Origin: CBDFKF01 sp965248765
GTDB lineage: Bacteria; Pseudomonadota; Alphaproteobacteria; VGEJ01
DNA length: 64,000 nucleotides
Direction of reading: 5' to 3'
Assembly (NCBI GenBank): GCA_965248765.1
Contig: CBDFKF010000004.1
Coordinates: 1,674,001-1,738,000 of the forward strand
Position 1 is the stretch's first letter, and each line of letters starts with the position of its first letter. This document shows, one piece after another, positions 33,917 to 42,963 of the stretch. The position numbers and the translations under genes are program-made. Under the pieces are notes generated by a model. The model saw nothing but the letters and a program-made list of their open reading frames with translations, made no database searches and was not told the origin of the DNA.

Positions 33917-34989
33917 CAGTGACTCTCCCCCCTGAGATAAGTTTTCTGGCGCTTGAAGGTGGCCTTCCGGTAGAGCGGGAACAGCCGCCCGTAGTGGCGG
34001 AGCTTCGCCCAGATGCCGTAAAGGCCCATCGGCTCGAACAGGATGAAGAGGATCAGCGCTAGGCCGTAGGCGCCGCTCTCCAGTCCCGGCAGCTCGGCGA
34101 TCGCGGGCGGCAACAGCTCACGCAGGATCAAGACGAGCTGGGGCAGCAGGATCACGAAAGCAGCGCCAAACACCGCGCCGTGCAGCGAGCCGAGGCCGCC
34201 GATGATGACGATCAGCAACAGCTCGATCGAGACAAATATGGTGAACTGCTCGGGGCTGATATAGGTGAGCTTGTGGGCATAGAGCGCGCCGGCGATGCCG
34301 GTCAGCGCCGCGCTCAGAGCAAACGCCGTGGTCTTCGTGGCGGCGAGGTTGACGCCCATGCTCTGGGCCGCGGTCTCGCTGTCACGCACCGCGATCATGG
34401 CCCGGCCCAATGGCGCCCGCAGCAGGTTGATAGCGCCGAGCATCGCCACCACCGTGAGGCCGAGCGCGAGATAATAAAAACGCGCCTCGGAATCGATTGC
34501 CAGCCCGAGCAGGCTGGCATCGTCCAGCAGCATGCCGTTGTTGCCGCCGGTCAGACCGGCCCAGCGCGTCAGCACCTCCTCGACGATGAAGGCGAAGGCG
34601 AGCGTCGCCATGGCCAGGTAGATCCCGGTCAGTCGCAGCGCCGGCAGCCCGACCACCACGCCCAGAAAGCCCGCCACCAAACCTGCCGCTGGCAGGGCGA
34701 TGATGAAACCGATGCCCTCGGCTTCGAGGATCGCGGTGGTGTAGGCACCGGCGGCGAGGAAGGCGGCGTGGCCCAGCGAGATCAGTCCGGTAAATCCCGC
34801 GAGCAGCATCAGTCCGATGCCGGCGATCGCATAGATGCAGACGAAGCTCAGCTGCGAGAGCCCGTAGTCGTCGAGATAGGCCGGTGCGGCAAGCAATATG
34901 ACGCCGAGCGCGCCGTACCACAGCACATCGCCACGGTGGCGGACCAAGGTGAGATCCTGCGCGTAGCTCGTTTTCTTGATGAAGCGCAT
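33916..34989 (-). CDS. livM: Branched-chain amino acid ABC transporter permease LivM
   Basis: About 357 residues with eight or more transmembrane helices and the LivM-type core GLISLGHAAFLAAGAYT and a GGLGSLHGAVFGA loop that contacts the ATPase. ATG 34989 (2 bp after the livH stop) is preferred over an in-frame start at 35037 that would overlap livH. With LivH it forms the pore for branched-chain amino acids or related small amides/acids. Confidence 0.9.
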   Translation of the reverse strand: MRFIKKTSYAQDLTLVRHRGDVLWYGALGVILLAAPAYLDDYGLSQLSFVCIYAIAGIGLMLLAGFTGLISLGHAAFLAAGAYTTAILEAEGIGFIIALPAAGLVAGFLGVVVGLPALRLTGIYLAMATLAFAFIVEEVLTRWAGLTGGNNGMLLDDASLLGLAIDSEARFYYLALGLTVVAMLGAINLLRAPLGRAMIAVRDSETAAQSMGVNLAATKTTAFALSAALTGIAGALYAHKLTYISPEQFTIFVSIELLLIVIIGGLGSLHGAVFGAAFVILLPQLVLILRELLPPAIAELPGLESGAYGLALILFILFEPMGLYGIWAKLRHYGRLFPLYRKATFKRQKTYLRGESH

Positions 34990-34991
34990 GG

Positions 34992-35870
34992 TCAGACCCG
35001 CCGCCGGGTCGAAACCCCGAACAAGCCCTGCGGCCACACGATCAGCACCGCGAGCAGTACCACGTAGGCGGCGACATCCTTGAATCCCTCCGGCAGGTAA
35101 AAACCGGCCAGCGCTTCGACGATGCCGATGATCAGGCCGCCGGCAATCGCCCCGGGGATACTGCCGAAACCGCCGAGGACGGCGGCCGGGAAGGCCTTCA
35201 GTCCGATGAAGCCCATGTTGACGTGGACGAAGGCGATGGGCGCGAGCAGGATGCCGGCGAAGCCGGCGACCGCCGCACTCAGGCCCCAGATCAGCATGAA
35301 GACGTGCTTGATCGGGACGCCCATGTAGGCGGCGGCCAGCTGGTTCTGCGAGGTCGCCTGCATCGCGACACCGAGGCGGGTGAAACGGAAGAAGAGGGCG
35401 AGCACCGCCACTAGCAGCACCGTCGCGACGATGATGGCGAGGTACTCTTCGCTGATGGTGAGGCTGCCCAGCCCGACCACGCGATTGGCGAAGGGTGTCG
35501 CCAGCGCGTGGGTCTCGGTGCCCCAGCCCGGCACCACGCCGACCACGCTGCGCGCAAGGATGCCGATCCCGATGGTCGCCATGAAGATGGCGAAGGCCGG
35601 CTGGCCCACCAGCGGCCGGATGACGATGCGGTCGAGCACCATGCCCAAACCCGCCATCAGCGCCACGGCGACCAAGGCCCCGGCCCAGTACGGCCAGCCG
35701 GCAAACTCGATGAAAGTGAACGCAAAGAAGGCTCCCACCATCATCAGCTCGCCCTGCGCGAAGTTGACGACCTCTGTCGCTTTGTAGATGAGGACGAAGC
35801 CGAGGGCGACCAGCGCGTAGACGCAGCCGATGGCGGTTCCGCTGATGATCTGCTGGGCGAACTCGACCAC
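34992..35870 (-). CDS. livH: Branched-chain amino acid ABC transporter permease LivH
   Basis: A 292-residue permease with a GTG start and the conserved opening IISGTAIGCVYALVALGFVL, KATEVVNFAQGELMMVGAF, and an EAA-like loop GGFGSIPGAIAGGLIIG. First gene of the minus-strand livH-livM-livG-flavodoxin operon. The periplasmic binding protein and the second ATPase (livF) are not found here and must be elsewhere if the system works. Confidence 0.9.
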   Translation of the reverse strand: MVEFAQQIISGTAIGCVYALVALGFVLIYKATEVVNFAQGELMMVGAFFAFTFIEFAGWPYWAGALVAVALMAGLGMVLDRIVIRPLVGQPAFAIFMATIGIGILARSVVGVVPGWGTETHALATPFANRVVGLGSLTISEEYLAIIVATVLLVAVLALFFRFTRLGVAMQATSQNQLAAAYMGVPIKHVFMLIWGLSAAVAGFAGILLAPIAFVHVNMGFIGLKAFPAAVLGGFGSIPGAIAGGLIIGIVEALAGFYLPEGFKDVAAYVVLLAVLIVWPQGLFGVSTRRRV

Positions 35871-35955
35871 GGGGCGGGACTACAGGATGCGGGCGGCCGC
35901 CGTCAACGCGTGACCGCGATCATGGCGGGGACCCGGCCCGCCGCGCGGCGGGCGG

Positions 35956-37372
35956 CTAGTTCGGCTTGCGGATAGTCAGGAAGTGGTCGTAGCCGGTCGA
36001 TTCGGTCCTGAGCTCGACCGCGGCGGCGCCGAGCGGGGCCGCCAGCGCCCGCATCTCCTCTGGCGTACGGTAATTGAGCGACCAGTCCTCGATGAACTCG
36101 AGCGGCCAGATCATGTCGGTCCCGGCCTTCATGTTGCCGATCACCAGGAGGCCACCTGGCGCCAGCCGCTCTATACATCGTAGCCATCAGCTTTTCGCAC
36201 CGGCTGCGGCGGAAGTAATCAAACAACCCGACACTGTAGATAAGGTGCTGGTTCCGCACGGGGTCGCCGAGCCGCTGCTTGTTGGCGTGTTCCCACACCG
36301 ATGCGTGCAGCGGGACGATCTCAAGCGGCGCGCCGTGGCGCGGCTGAAACGGGGCGCAGTTTTCCAGCGCATCGTCGAGCGCCGCCACCTCGTGATCGAG
36401 CAGGCTGATCCGCAGCGGCACGGGCGCCAGACCCGCCTTCAGGCACTCGACCACTTCACGCGCCGGCCCGCAACCGAGGCTCATGATCTCCATCGGCACG
36501 CCGCTGGCGGCGCGCTCCTCGACGGCGGCGGTGATCACGTCCCGCACCAGTTCCATCCGGGTGCGAACGAAACGCCCGATGTCGACGCCAAGCGCATGCA
36601 CTAGCCGCGCAAAGGCGGTCTCGCCGACCACCTTGCCGTTGTTGGCGTTGTCGCCGTCATAGATGTAGTTCATGACCTGATAGTCGCCGGGGTAACCGAA
36701 CGGTTTGTCGTAGCTCTGCCGCCAGATCGGCCCGCGAATCAGCTCTGGCGTCACCACCGCCTCGGTGAACTGCTTGGTCGCGCGCACCATCGCCGGGTCG
36801 TCGAGCACCGGTTTCAGGCCTTGATGCGCAATCCGCCACAGCGCTCGCCACTCCGGCAACAGCCGCTCGAGACAGGCGAACACCAACTCCTCCAACCGCT
36901 CACGCCCCGTCTCACCGTCGCCGGTCATGTGACGTTCGTAGGGATCGAGGATCGAGCGGAAGCGGCGCAGCAGGAAAACGGCGTCGTAACAGGCGTTGCG
37001 GTAGGCGAGCGGCACGCCGTTGATCGCCGCGGCGTCCTGTTCGCCGGTGAGCTCGATTTGGGCCGGGTCGTAGGCGGCGATGATGCCCGGTACGTCGAGG
37101 GCGCCATCGATAATCAGCCCGACGCGGGCGCCGTGAGCCGTCGGCTCGATCCCTGATATCGTGGCCCGCCCGGCGTAGAGCACCGTCTTGCCCGAGACGA
37201 GGTTCACCGGCAGTTGTCTGCCCGGCCGCACCGAACGGTCCGAGGCCGGCGCGAAGAAGCCGATGTTGCGAGCGCCGTAATTGTAGACCGGGTAGGACCG
37301 ACGCCAGATGCGAACACTCAGCGGCGGCTGGTGTCCCAGTTCCCGCCGCGCGTGCTCGTCGACCGAGCTCAA
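35956..37372 (-). pseudogene. PilZ-like / SAM methyltransferase gene with a 1-base frameshift
   Basis: The N-terminal ~110 residues resemble a PilZ-type domain (YGARNIGFFAPASDRSVRPG); from about residue 285 there is a class I SAM-methyltransferase with motif I EIMSLGCGPAREV. At 36172 one extra base (plus-strand T) shifts the frame: the true C-terminus (RLAPGGLLVIGNMKAG, then ESTGYDHFLTIRKPN) continues in another frame and stops at 35956, while the uncorrected frame runs on to 35903. Correcting the base gives 471 residues. Similar proteins are annotated as extracellular-factor methyltransferases. Either a recent mutation or a sequencing error. Confidence 0.82.
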
Positions 37373-37494
37373 CGCCCCTACCCCGTGTCGCCGGGCGCCC
37401 CCGCCCGGCTTGATCGGTCCAGTTCAATCATGTCCTGGAATCCCCCACTGGTATTCGGTTGTTATCGTTACGGCCGCCGTTCTTTTGTTATCGG

Positions 37495-38766
37495 TCAGCC
37501 GGCATCGAGAAGCCGCGGTGGAGAGGTGGCGCGTAACTGCGGCAGTGACGCTGTCCGCCCCTTGATTCGGCGCCCCACCAGAATGTAGGCCTTGACGTGC
37601 AGATCGCCCTTGAGGTGGATCTCGCCACGCTCCTCGAACTCGAAGTCCTGATGCAGCCGCCAATAGGTGCTCTCCGAGCACTGGATGGCGCCGACGATGT
37701 CGTGGGATTCGAGACGGCTCGCCAGGTTCACGGTTTCGCCCCACAGATCGAAGATCGGCACCTTGGTGCCGATTACGCCGGAGACCAGCGATCCGGTGGC
37801 GATGCCGATCCGCACCTTCAGCGGCAGCTCCTTCTCACGGGAGTAATTCTCGATCACCTCAAGCGCATCGATCGCGAACTCGGCAACCGCCTCGGCGCTC
37901 TTGGGCGAGGGGTTCTGCACCCCGCCAACGACCATGTAGTTATCGCCGATGGTCTTGACCTTCTCGACGCCGTGCGCTTCGGCCGCCTTGTCGAGTGCGC
38001 CGAACACATCGCTCAGAATCTCGACCAGGTGGCCCGGCGCGAGGCGCTGGGTGAGCTGAGTGAAGCCGACCAGGTCGGCAAACATCACGGTTGCCTCGCC
38101 GACGGCCTCGGCGATGTTGTCCTCGCCGTCCCGCAGCCGATGGGCGATGCGGTCGGGGATGAAATTGCGCAGGATCGATTCGCTGGTGAGCTTCTCGTCG
38201 CGCAGTGCGATCTCGAAGCGGAACGCGCGCCGCTCCATCCACTCGAGCAGGCCCGAATAGCAGAGCCCGATGGCCGAGGCCGACACCAGGAAGAAGTTGG
38301 TGTTGAAGTACGTGAAATAGTCGTTTGTACCGGCAGCAAAAAAGAGGTTCGTCAGCACGATGATGCCGCCACAGGCGATCAGCGCCGGGCGCAATTACAG
38401 GCGGATGAAGCCGCAGGTGTACATGACGACCAGCAACAGGCCGCCGATGCCGTATGTGAATCCGTCAGGCAGAATCATCAGCACCAGCAACACGCCCGCG
38501 GCGCCGGTGATCACGGTGGCGCACAGGATAGCCTGTGCCCACCGCTCGAAGAAATCGAGGAAGGTCAGCCCGAATACCGTGATGGCGATGATGCAGAACG
38601 AGATGCGGACCGCCAGCGTCAGCCCGATCTGGCTCGGATCGATAGCGTGATCCCAAAACAGGAAGAACAGATATAGCGTGATGGCAACAGGCAAAAAAAA
38701 ACGGATGAACGGAATCGAACGCTCGGCATAAATGGGCCTGAAAGCGCGCTTCCGTTTCCGGCTCAA
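37495..38766 (-). pseudogene. Membrane class III adenylate cyclase interrupted by an in-frame TAA
   Basis: One continuous frame, 38766 to 37495, encodes about six N-terminal transmembrane helices and a C-terminal class III cyclase domain (FADLVGFTQL with the metal Asp, KTIGDNYMVVGG with the second Asp, LWGETVNLASRLES). A TAA at 38395-38397 interrupts it between helices 4 and 5. Downstream translation could restart only at a TTG. Read through, the protein would be 423 residues. The catalytic residues look intact, so the lesion is probably recent; a recoding or sequencing error is possible. Confidence 0.82.
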
Positions 38767-39061
38767 ACCGGTGCACTAGGGTCCACATGCTCGTCCTGGG
38801 CTCTCCCTTTCCCGGGGCGATTTGTTGGGCTCTTGCGAGGTCTCGCGTGTTGGTACTTATTCTATCTCGTGCCGCGACGCAATTAAGGCGATGTTCCTGT
38901 TATGCCCCGCAATGAAGTATTCGAAATGCGGATCGGACTCTTGACAGTTGAGCACGGTAACAGACCGTGCCGTTCCCGACACAACGGTAGTGATTTGTTG
39001 AATAGAGTCACCACGACTCCCCACCGACCTAGGGATTTCCCTTGCATGCAGGGATGAACCC

Positions 39062-40496
39062 GGTCGTGTCCCTTTGAGTGGTGTAGGAGCTGTGGGTAAC
39101 CGGCTTGCCGTAGCGACCGCCAAGAGTCTGGCCTAGGCAAGCCGGTTATCCACAGCGGGCGGTCATCGCGGTTTCCGGTTTAGGGTTGGGTTGTGGCAAC
39201 GCAACCTGGAACCAATGGAGACCACGATGACCGACGACATGATGACGCTTCGTAGTTTGCTGGAAAAGAGTTCTGACGCCGATCTGCTGCGCGAGATGAT
39301 CGGCTTCACCGCCCAGCGTTTGATGGAACTGGAGGTCCGGGGCCTGACCGGCGCCGGCCACGGCGAGCGTTCGCCGGCGCGCATCAACCACCGCAACGGC
39401 TATCGCGACCGGGTGTGGGAGAGCCGCGCCGGCAGCGTCGCGCTGAACATTCCCAAGCTGCGGAAGGGCTCCTACTTCCCCGGCTTCCTGGAGCCCCGGC
39501 GGATGGCCGAGAAGGCGCTCACGGCGGTGATCCAGGAGGCCTACATCCAGGGCGTCTCGACCCGATCGGTCGATGACCTGGTCCAGGCCATGGGTATGAC
39601 CGGCATCTCCAAGAGCCAGGTCTCGCGGCTCTGCGGAGAGATCGACGACAAGGTCCGGACCTTCCTCGAGCGGCCCCTGGAAGGCGACTGGCCCTACCTC
39701 TGGCTGGATGCAACCTATGTGAAGGTGCGCCAGTCCGGGCGCATCGTCTCGGTCGCGGTGATCGTCGCCGTCGCCGTCAACACCCAGGGCCGGCGCGAGG
39801 TCCTCGGCATGGCGGTCGGCGCCTCGGAGGCCGAGACCTTCTGGACCGAGTTCCTCCGATGCCTGGCCAGACGGGGTTTGCGCGGCGTCACGCTGGTGAT
39901 CTCCGATGACCACAAGGGCCTCAAGGCCGCCGCCGCTCGTGTCCTCAACGCCACTTGGCAGCGCTGCCGGGTGCACTTCATGCGCAACCTCCTGGGCCAT
40001 GCCGGCAAGCAGGGCCGGCGCGTGGTCTCCGCCTTCGTCGCCACCGCCTTCGCCCAGGAGGACGCCGCGGCCGCCAAGACCCAGTGGCGCCAGGTGGCCG
40101 ACCAGCTCCGCCCCAAGGCGCCCAAGCTGGCAAACCTCATGGACCAAGCCGAGCCCGACGTGCTGGCCTATATGAGCTTCCCCAAGGAGCACCGCACCAA
40201 GCTCCACTCGACCAATCCCCTGGAGCGCCTCAACGGCGAGATCAAGCGCCGCACCAACGTCGTCGGCATCTTCCCCAACGAGGCCGCCATCACCCGACTG
40301 AGCGGCGCTATCCTCATGGAGCAGAACGACGAATGGGCGGTGCAGAGGGCGCGCTACATGACCCTGGAAACCATCGCGCCGGTGAGCGACAATGCCCTCA
40401 TCAAGATGCCTCCCGAGGCCGCTCGAGCGATCCGGCTCAGCCCGCCGGACACCGCGACCCGCTCGCGGCTCTTACACCACGTCCCGGGGCACGATC
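39062..40496 (+). mobile_element. IS256-family element, copy 2
   Basis: A full-length 1435-bp copy: ends GGTCGTGTCCCTTTGAG at 39062 and ...CCCGGGGCACGATC at 40496, imperfect terminal inverted repeats of about 29 bp. Orientation is opposite to copies 1 and 3. The 8 bases on its left (39054-39061, atgaaccc) do not match its right flank, but are the exact reverse complement of the left flank of copy 3, evidence for recombination between the two copies. Confidence 0.92.
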
Positions 40497-40507
40497 GGTG
40501 GGCCTGA
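39227..40507 (+). CDS. IS256-family transposase (copy 2) with stop-codon loss
   Basis: Same protein as copy 1 up to MPPEAA, with all DDE residues present. The stop codon of the other copies (TGA) is CGA here, so the frame reads on for 27 codons through the terminal repeat and ends at 40507, outside the element. The extension (RAIRLSPPDTATRS...) is not homologous to transposase. Activity of the extended form is uncertain. Confidence 0.9.
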   Translation: MTDDMMTLRSLLEKSSDADLLREMIGFTAQRLMELEVRGLTGAGHGERSPARINHRNGYRDRVWESRAGSVALNIPKLRKGSYFPGFLEPRRMAEKALTAVIQEAYIQGVSTRSVDDLVQAMGMTGISKSQVSRLCGEIDDKVRTFLERPLEGDWPYLWLDATYVKVRQSGRIVSVAVIVAVAVNTQGRREVLGMAVGASEAETFWTEFLRCLARRGLRGVTLVISDDHKGLKAAAARVLNATWQRCRVHFMRNLLGHAGKQGRRVVSAFVATAFAQEDAAAAKTQWRQVADQLRPKAPKLANLMDQAEPDVLAYMSFPKEHRTKLHSTNPLERLNGEIKRRTNVVGIFPNEAAITRLSGAILMEQNDEWAVQRARYMTLETIAPVSDNALIKMPPEAARAIRLSPPDTATRSRLLHHVPGHDRWA

Positions 40508-40671
40508 TGTTTCATCGTGGCGCGGAGATTCCTGGCAGCCATCCAAGCCTGGTCGGTGGCGGTGGAACCGTGAAGTACATGTACTTTGCAGATTTGCGGG
40601 ACGTCGAGGCGCAGACCTCGGCGATCGAAGCGGTGATACGCGCCTGGTGCGAGATGAAGGCGGATGGGTGA
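40497..40671 (+). pseudogene. 3' half of a split DUF1801 (YdhG-like) gene
   Basis: The plus-strand frame starting at the IS junction encodes GLMFHRGAEIPG ... YMYFADLRDVEAQ ... IRAWCEMKADG and a stop, the typical C-terminal half of DUF1801 proteins. Its 5' half is at 47519-47714 on the minus strand next to IS copy 3. Joining the two at the duplicated target (both encode Val-Gly there) restores a 120-residue protein. Confidence 0.88.
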
Positions 40672-40766
40672 GCCGCGAACCGTACACCGGCACACCCTCC
40701 CCCGCAGGCGGGAGAGGGAGCGACCCGCGAGCGTAAGCTAGGCGGGAGGGTGATGGCGGATGAACG

Positions 40767-42161
40767 TCAGTCTTCGTCGCGGTCGAGGCCGCCTTCTTGG
40801 ACCCAGGCCCAGGTGTCATCGAGGGCCTTGGCGTAGCGGTCGAACATCTCGTCCATCTCGGCGTGGGTGATGATTAGCGGCGGGGCGAACACCGTGCGCT
40901 CGAACATCGGCCGGGCGATCAGGCCATAGAGCTCAGCGAACTCGGTGACCTTGGGCGCGACCTTGCCGGCCGGCTCGAAGGCCTTCTTTGTGGCTTTGTC
41001 GGCGACGTACTCAACCCCGCCCATCAGCCCCACCCCGCTGGTTGTGCCGACCATCGGATGGTCGGTGAAGGCGTGCAGCCGGTCCTGGAAGTGGGGGGTG
41101 AGATCGCGCACGTGGTCGACGACATTGCGTTCCTGATAGATCTCGATGGTGCGCAGCGCCACCGCCGCCGGCACCGGGTGACCCGAGTACGTGAACCCGT
41201 GGGCCAGCGTGCCGACCCGGTCGGATTGGGCGGCGATCACCGAGTAGAGCTCCTCGTTGATGGCGAGCGCCGAGATCGGCATGTAGGCCGCCGACAGGGC
41301 CTTGGCCATGGTGATCGTGGCCGGCTTGAGATCGTAGGTCTCGCAGGCAAACATGTTGCCGGTGCGGCCAAAGCCGCAGATCACCTCATCGACGCAGAAC
41401 AGGACATCGTGCTTTTCGAGGACCGCCTGGACCTTGTCGAAGTACGTCGCAGGCGGGGTCAGCGCCCCGCCGGCACCGATCACCGGCTCGGCGATGAAGG
41501 CGGCGACGGTCTCAGGCCCCTCAGCCACGATGAGCTGGTCGAGCTCGTCGGCCAGGCGCGTGGCATAGTCCTCCTCCGATTCGCCCGGCCGCCCGCCGTG
41601 ATAGTAGTCGGGGCAGGCGGTGTGGAGGATGCCGTCGAGCGGCAGGTCGAAGTCGCGGTGGTTGACGGCGAGGCCGGTGAGGCTGGCGGCGACGAGCGTG
41701 ACGCCGTGGTAGGCGCGTTCGCGCGAGATGATTTTCTTCTTTTTCGGCCGGCCCTTGGCGTTGTTGTAGAAACGGATGAGCTTGACCAGGGTGTCGTTGG
41801 CCTCGGAGCCCGAGTTGGCGAAGAACACCTTCGACATCGGCACCGGCAGGACTTCCTTGATCTTCTCGGCCAGGTCGATCGAGGGGGTGGACGATTTGTG
41901 CGCGAAGGTGTGATAGGTCGGGAGGATCCGCATTTGCTTGATCGCGGCCTCGATCAGCGCCTCCTCGCTGTAGCCGAGCGAGGCGCACCACAGCCCGCAC
42001 AGGCTCTCGATGTACTCCTTGCCGTTCTCGTCGTAGATGTAGATGCCCTTGCCGCCGGAGACCATGAATGGCCCCTTGCGCTGGTGGGCGACCTGGTTGG
42101 TGTAGGCGTGCATGACGTGCGCGATATCACGCGCGGCCGCCGAGTTCGGTGCGAAGTTCAT
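40767..42161 (-). CDS. Class III pyridoxal-phosphate aminotransferase (omega-aminotransferase)
   Basis: A 464-residue aminotransferase: FFANSGSEANDT for PLP phosphate binding, AYHGVTLVAASLTGL, the Asp/Val pair in FCVDEVICGFGRTG, and the PLP lysine in TMAKALSAAYMP. The family transfers amino groups from beta-alanine, GABA, putrescine or similar omega-amines to pyruvate or 2-oxoglutarate. It lies inside the 5.6-kb segment inverted between two IS256 copies. The rest of the gene is undamaged. Confidence 0.9.
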   Translation of the reverse strand: MNFAPNSAAARDIAHVMHAYTNQVAHQRKGPFMVSGGKGIYIYDENGKEYIESLCGLWCASLGYSEEALIEAAIKQMRILPTYHTFAHKSSTPSIDLAEKIKEVLPVPMSKVFFANSGSEANDTLVKLIRFYNNAKGRPKKKKIISRERAYHGVTLVAASLTGLAVNHRDFDLPLDGILHTACPDYYHGGRPGESEEDYATRLADELDQLIVAEGPETVAAFIAEPVIGAGGALTPPATYFDKVQAVLEKHDVLFCVDEVICGFGRTGNMFACETYDLKPATITMAKALSAAYMPISALAINEELYSVIAAQSDRVGTLAHGFTYSGHPVPAAVALRTIEIYQERNVVDHVRDLTPHFQDRLHAFTDHPMVGTTSGVGLMGGVEYVADKATKKAFEPAGKVAPKVTEFAELYGLIARPMFERTVFAPPLIITHAEMDEMFDRYAKALDDTWAWVQEGGLDRDED

Positions 42162-42295
42162 GGCTCTCCCCGGGATGTCTGGTGTCGAGTGTAGGCGGCG
42201 CGCGGACCCGAGTCCATTTGGTGGGCAGGGGCGGTTTGCCTCGGGTTCGAGCAGATCCTACCGCAGTGGCTGAACCCATGAGGCTGTAGCTCCCT

Positions 42296-42499
42296 CCCCC
42301 TCGACGACCCTCGATGGGGAGGGTCGGGTAGGTGGGGGTGAGCTGCCGCTCGAAGCCGGCGACTGGACGACGCGGCGGCCACATCATGATCCTCTGGCCC
42401 CCTTCCCCCTACCGCGCTGGGGGAGGGGGAGAGAAATGGTGCGAAGCATCACGTGAAAGGTATCTCTCCCCCTTTGCGGGGAGGGTTGGGGTGGGGAGG
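42296..42499. repeat. Cluster of CCCTCCCC/GGGGAGGG intergenic palindromic repeats
   Basis: Three imperfect palindromes built on ccctcccc ... ggggaggg arms, at about 42296-42340, 42398-42436 and 42465-42499. Related ones are at 40693-40752 and 48378-48405. They resemble dispersed intergenic repeats and run into the start of the DUF559 gene. Confidence 0.6.
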
Positions 42500-42847
42500 T
42501 ATGCTCGGATCGTCGCAAACGAGACGGCCAGACGCTTACGATCTGCGCCAACGGAGGTCGAGGCCCTACTGTGGCGGCAGCTCCGACGAAGGCAGCTCGA
42601 TAGTCACCGCTTCCGCCGTCAGGCGCCGATCGGCCCCTACATCGTTGATTTCGTCTGCTTCGAACGCCGGCTCGTTGTCGAGGTTGACGGCGGTCAGCAT
42701 GCGCGTCGAACCGCTCGCGACGAGCGTCGAACCGGATGGCTTGGGGAACGCGGCTTTCGCGTCGTGCGGTTCTGGAACAACGAGGTCATCGAGAATACCG
42801 AAGGCGTTCTCGAGACCATTGCCTCCGAGCTACGCAGGGTTCTCTAG
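42491..42847 (+). CDS. DUF559 (VSR-fold endonuclease-like) protein
   Basis: About 118 residues matching the DUF559 core: RLRSAPTEVEALLWRQLRR, QAPIGPYIVDFVCFERRLVV, EVDGGQHA, and the C-terminal FRVVRFWNNEV. Asp and Glu in the DFVCF/EVDGGQH segment are the presumed nuclease residues. The frame is open to 42332, but the upstream part is made of intergenic repeats; GTG 42491 is the most likely start. Function is unknown; such genes are often scattered near repeats. Confidence 0.72.
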   Translation: MGRYARIVANETARRLRSAPTEVEALLWRQLRRRQLDSHRFRRQAPIGPYIVDFVCFERRLVVEVDGGQHARRTARDERRTGWLGERGFRVVRFWNNEVIENTEGVLETIASELRRVL

Positions 42848-42963
42848 CCCGCTTCGCCCGCGTCCTCCCGCGCGGGGTATTCAAGAGTGCCACGGCGCCG
42901 GAGTCCATTTGTCGGGCGGGCGCGGTTATGCTGCCTGGAGGCTTTCTTTCGGGGAGGGTTGAG

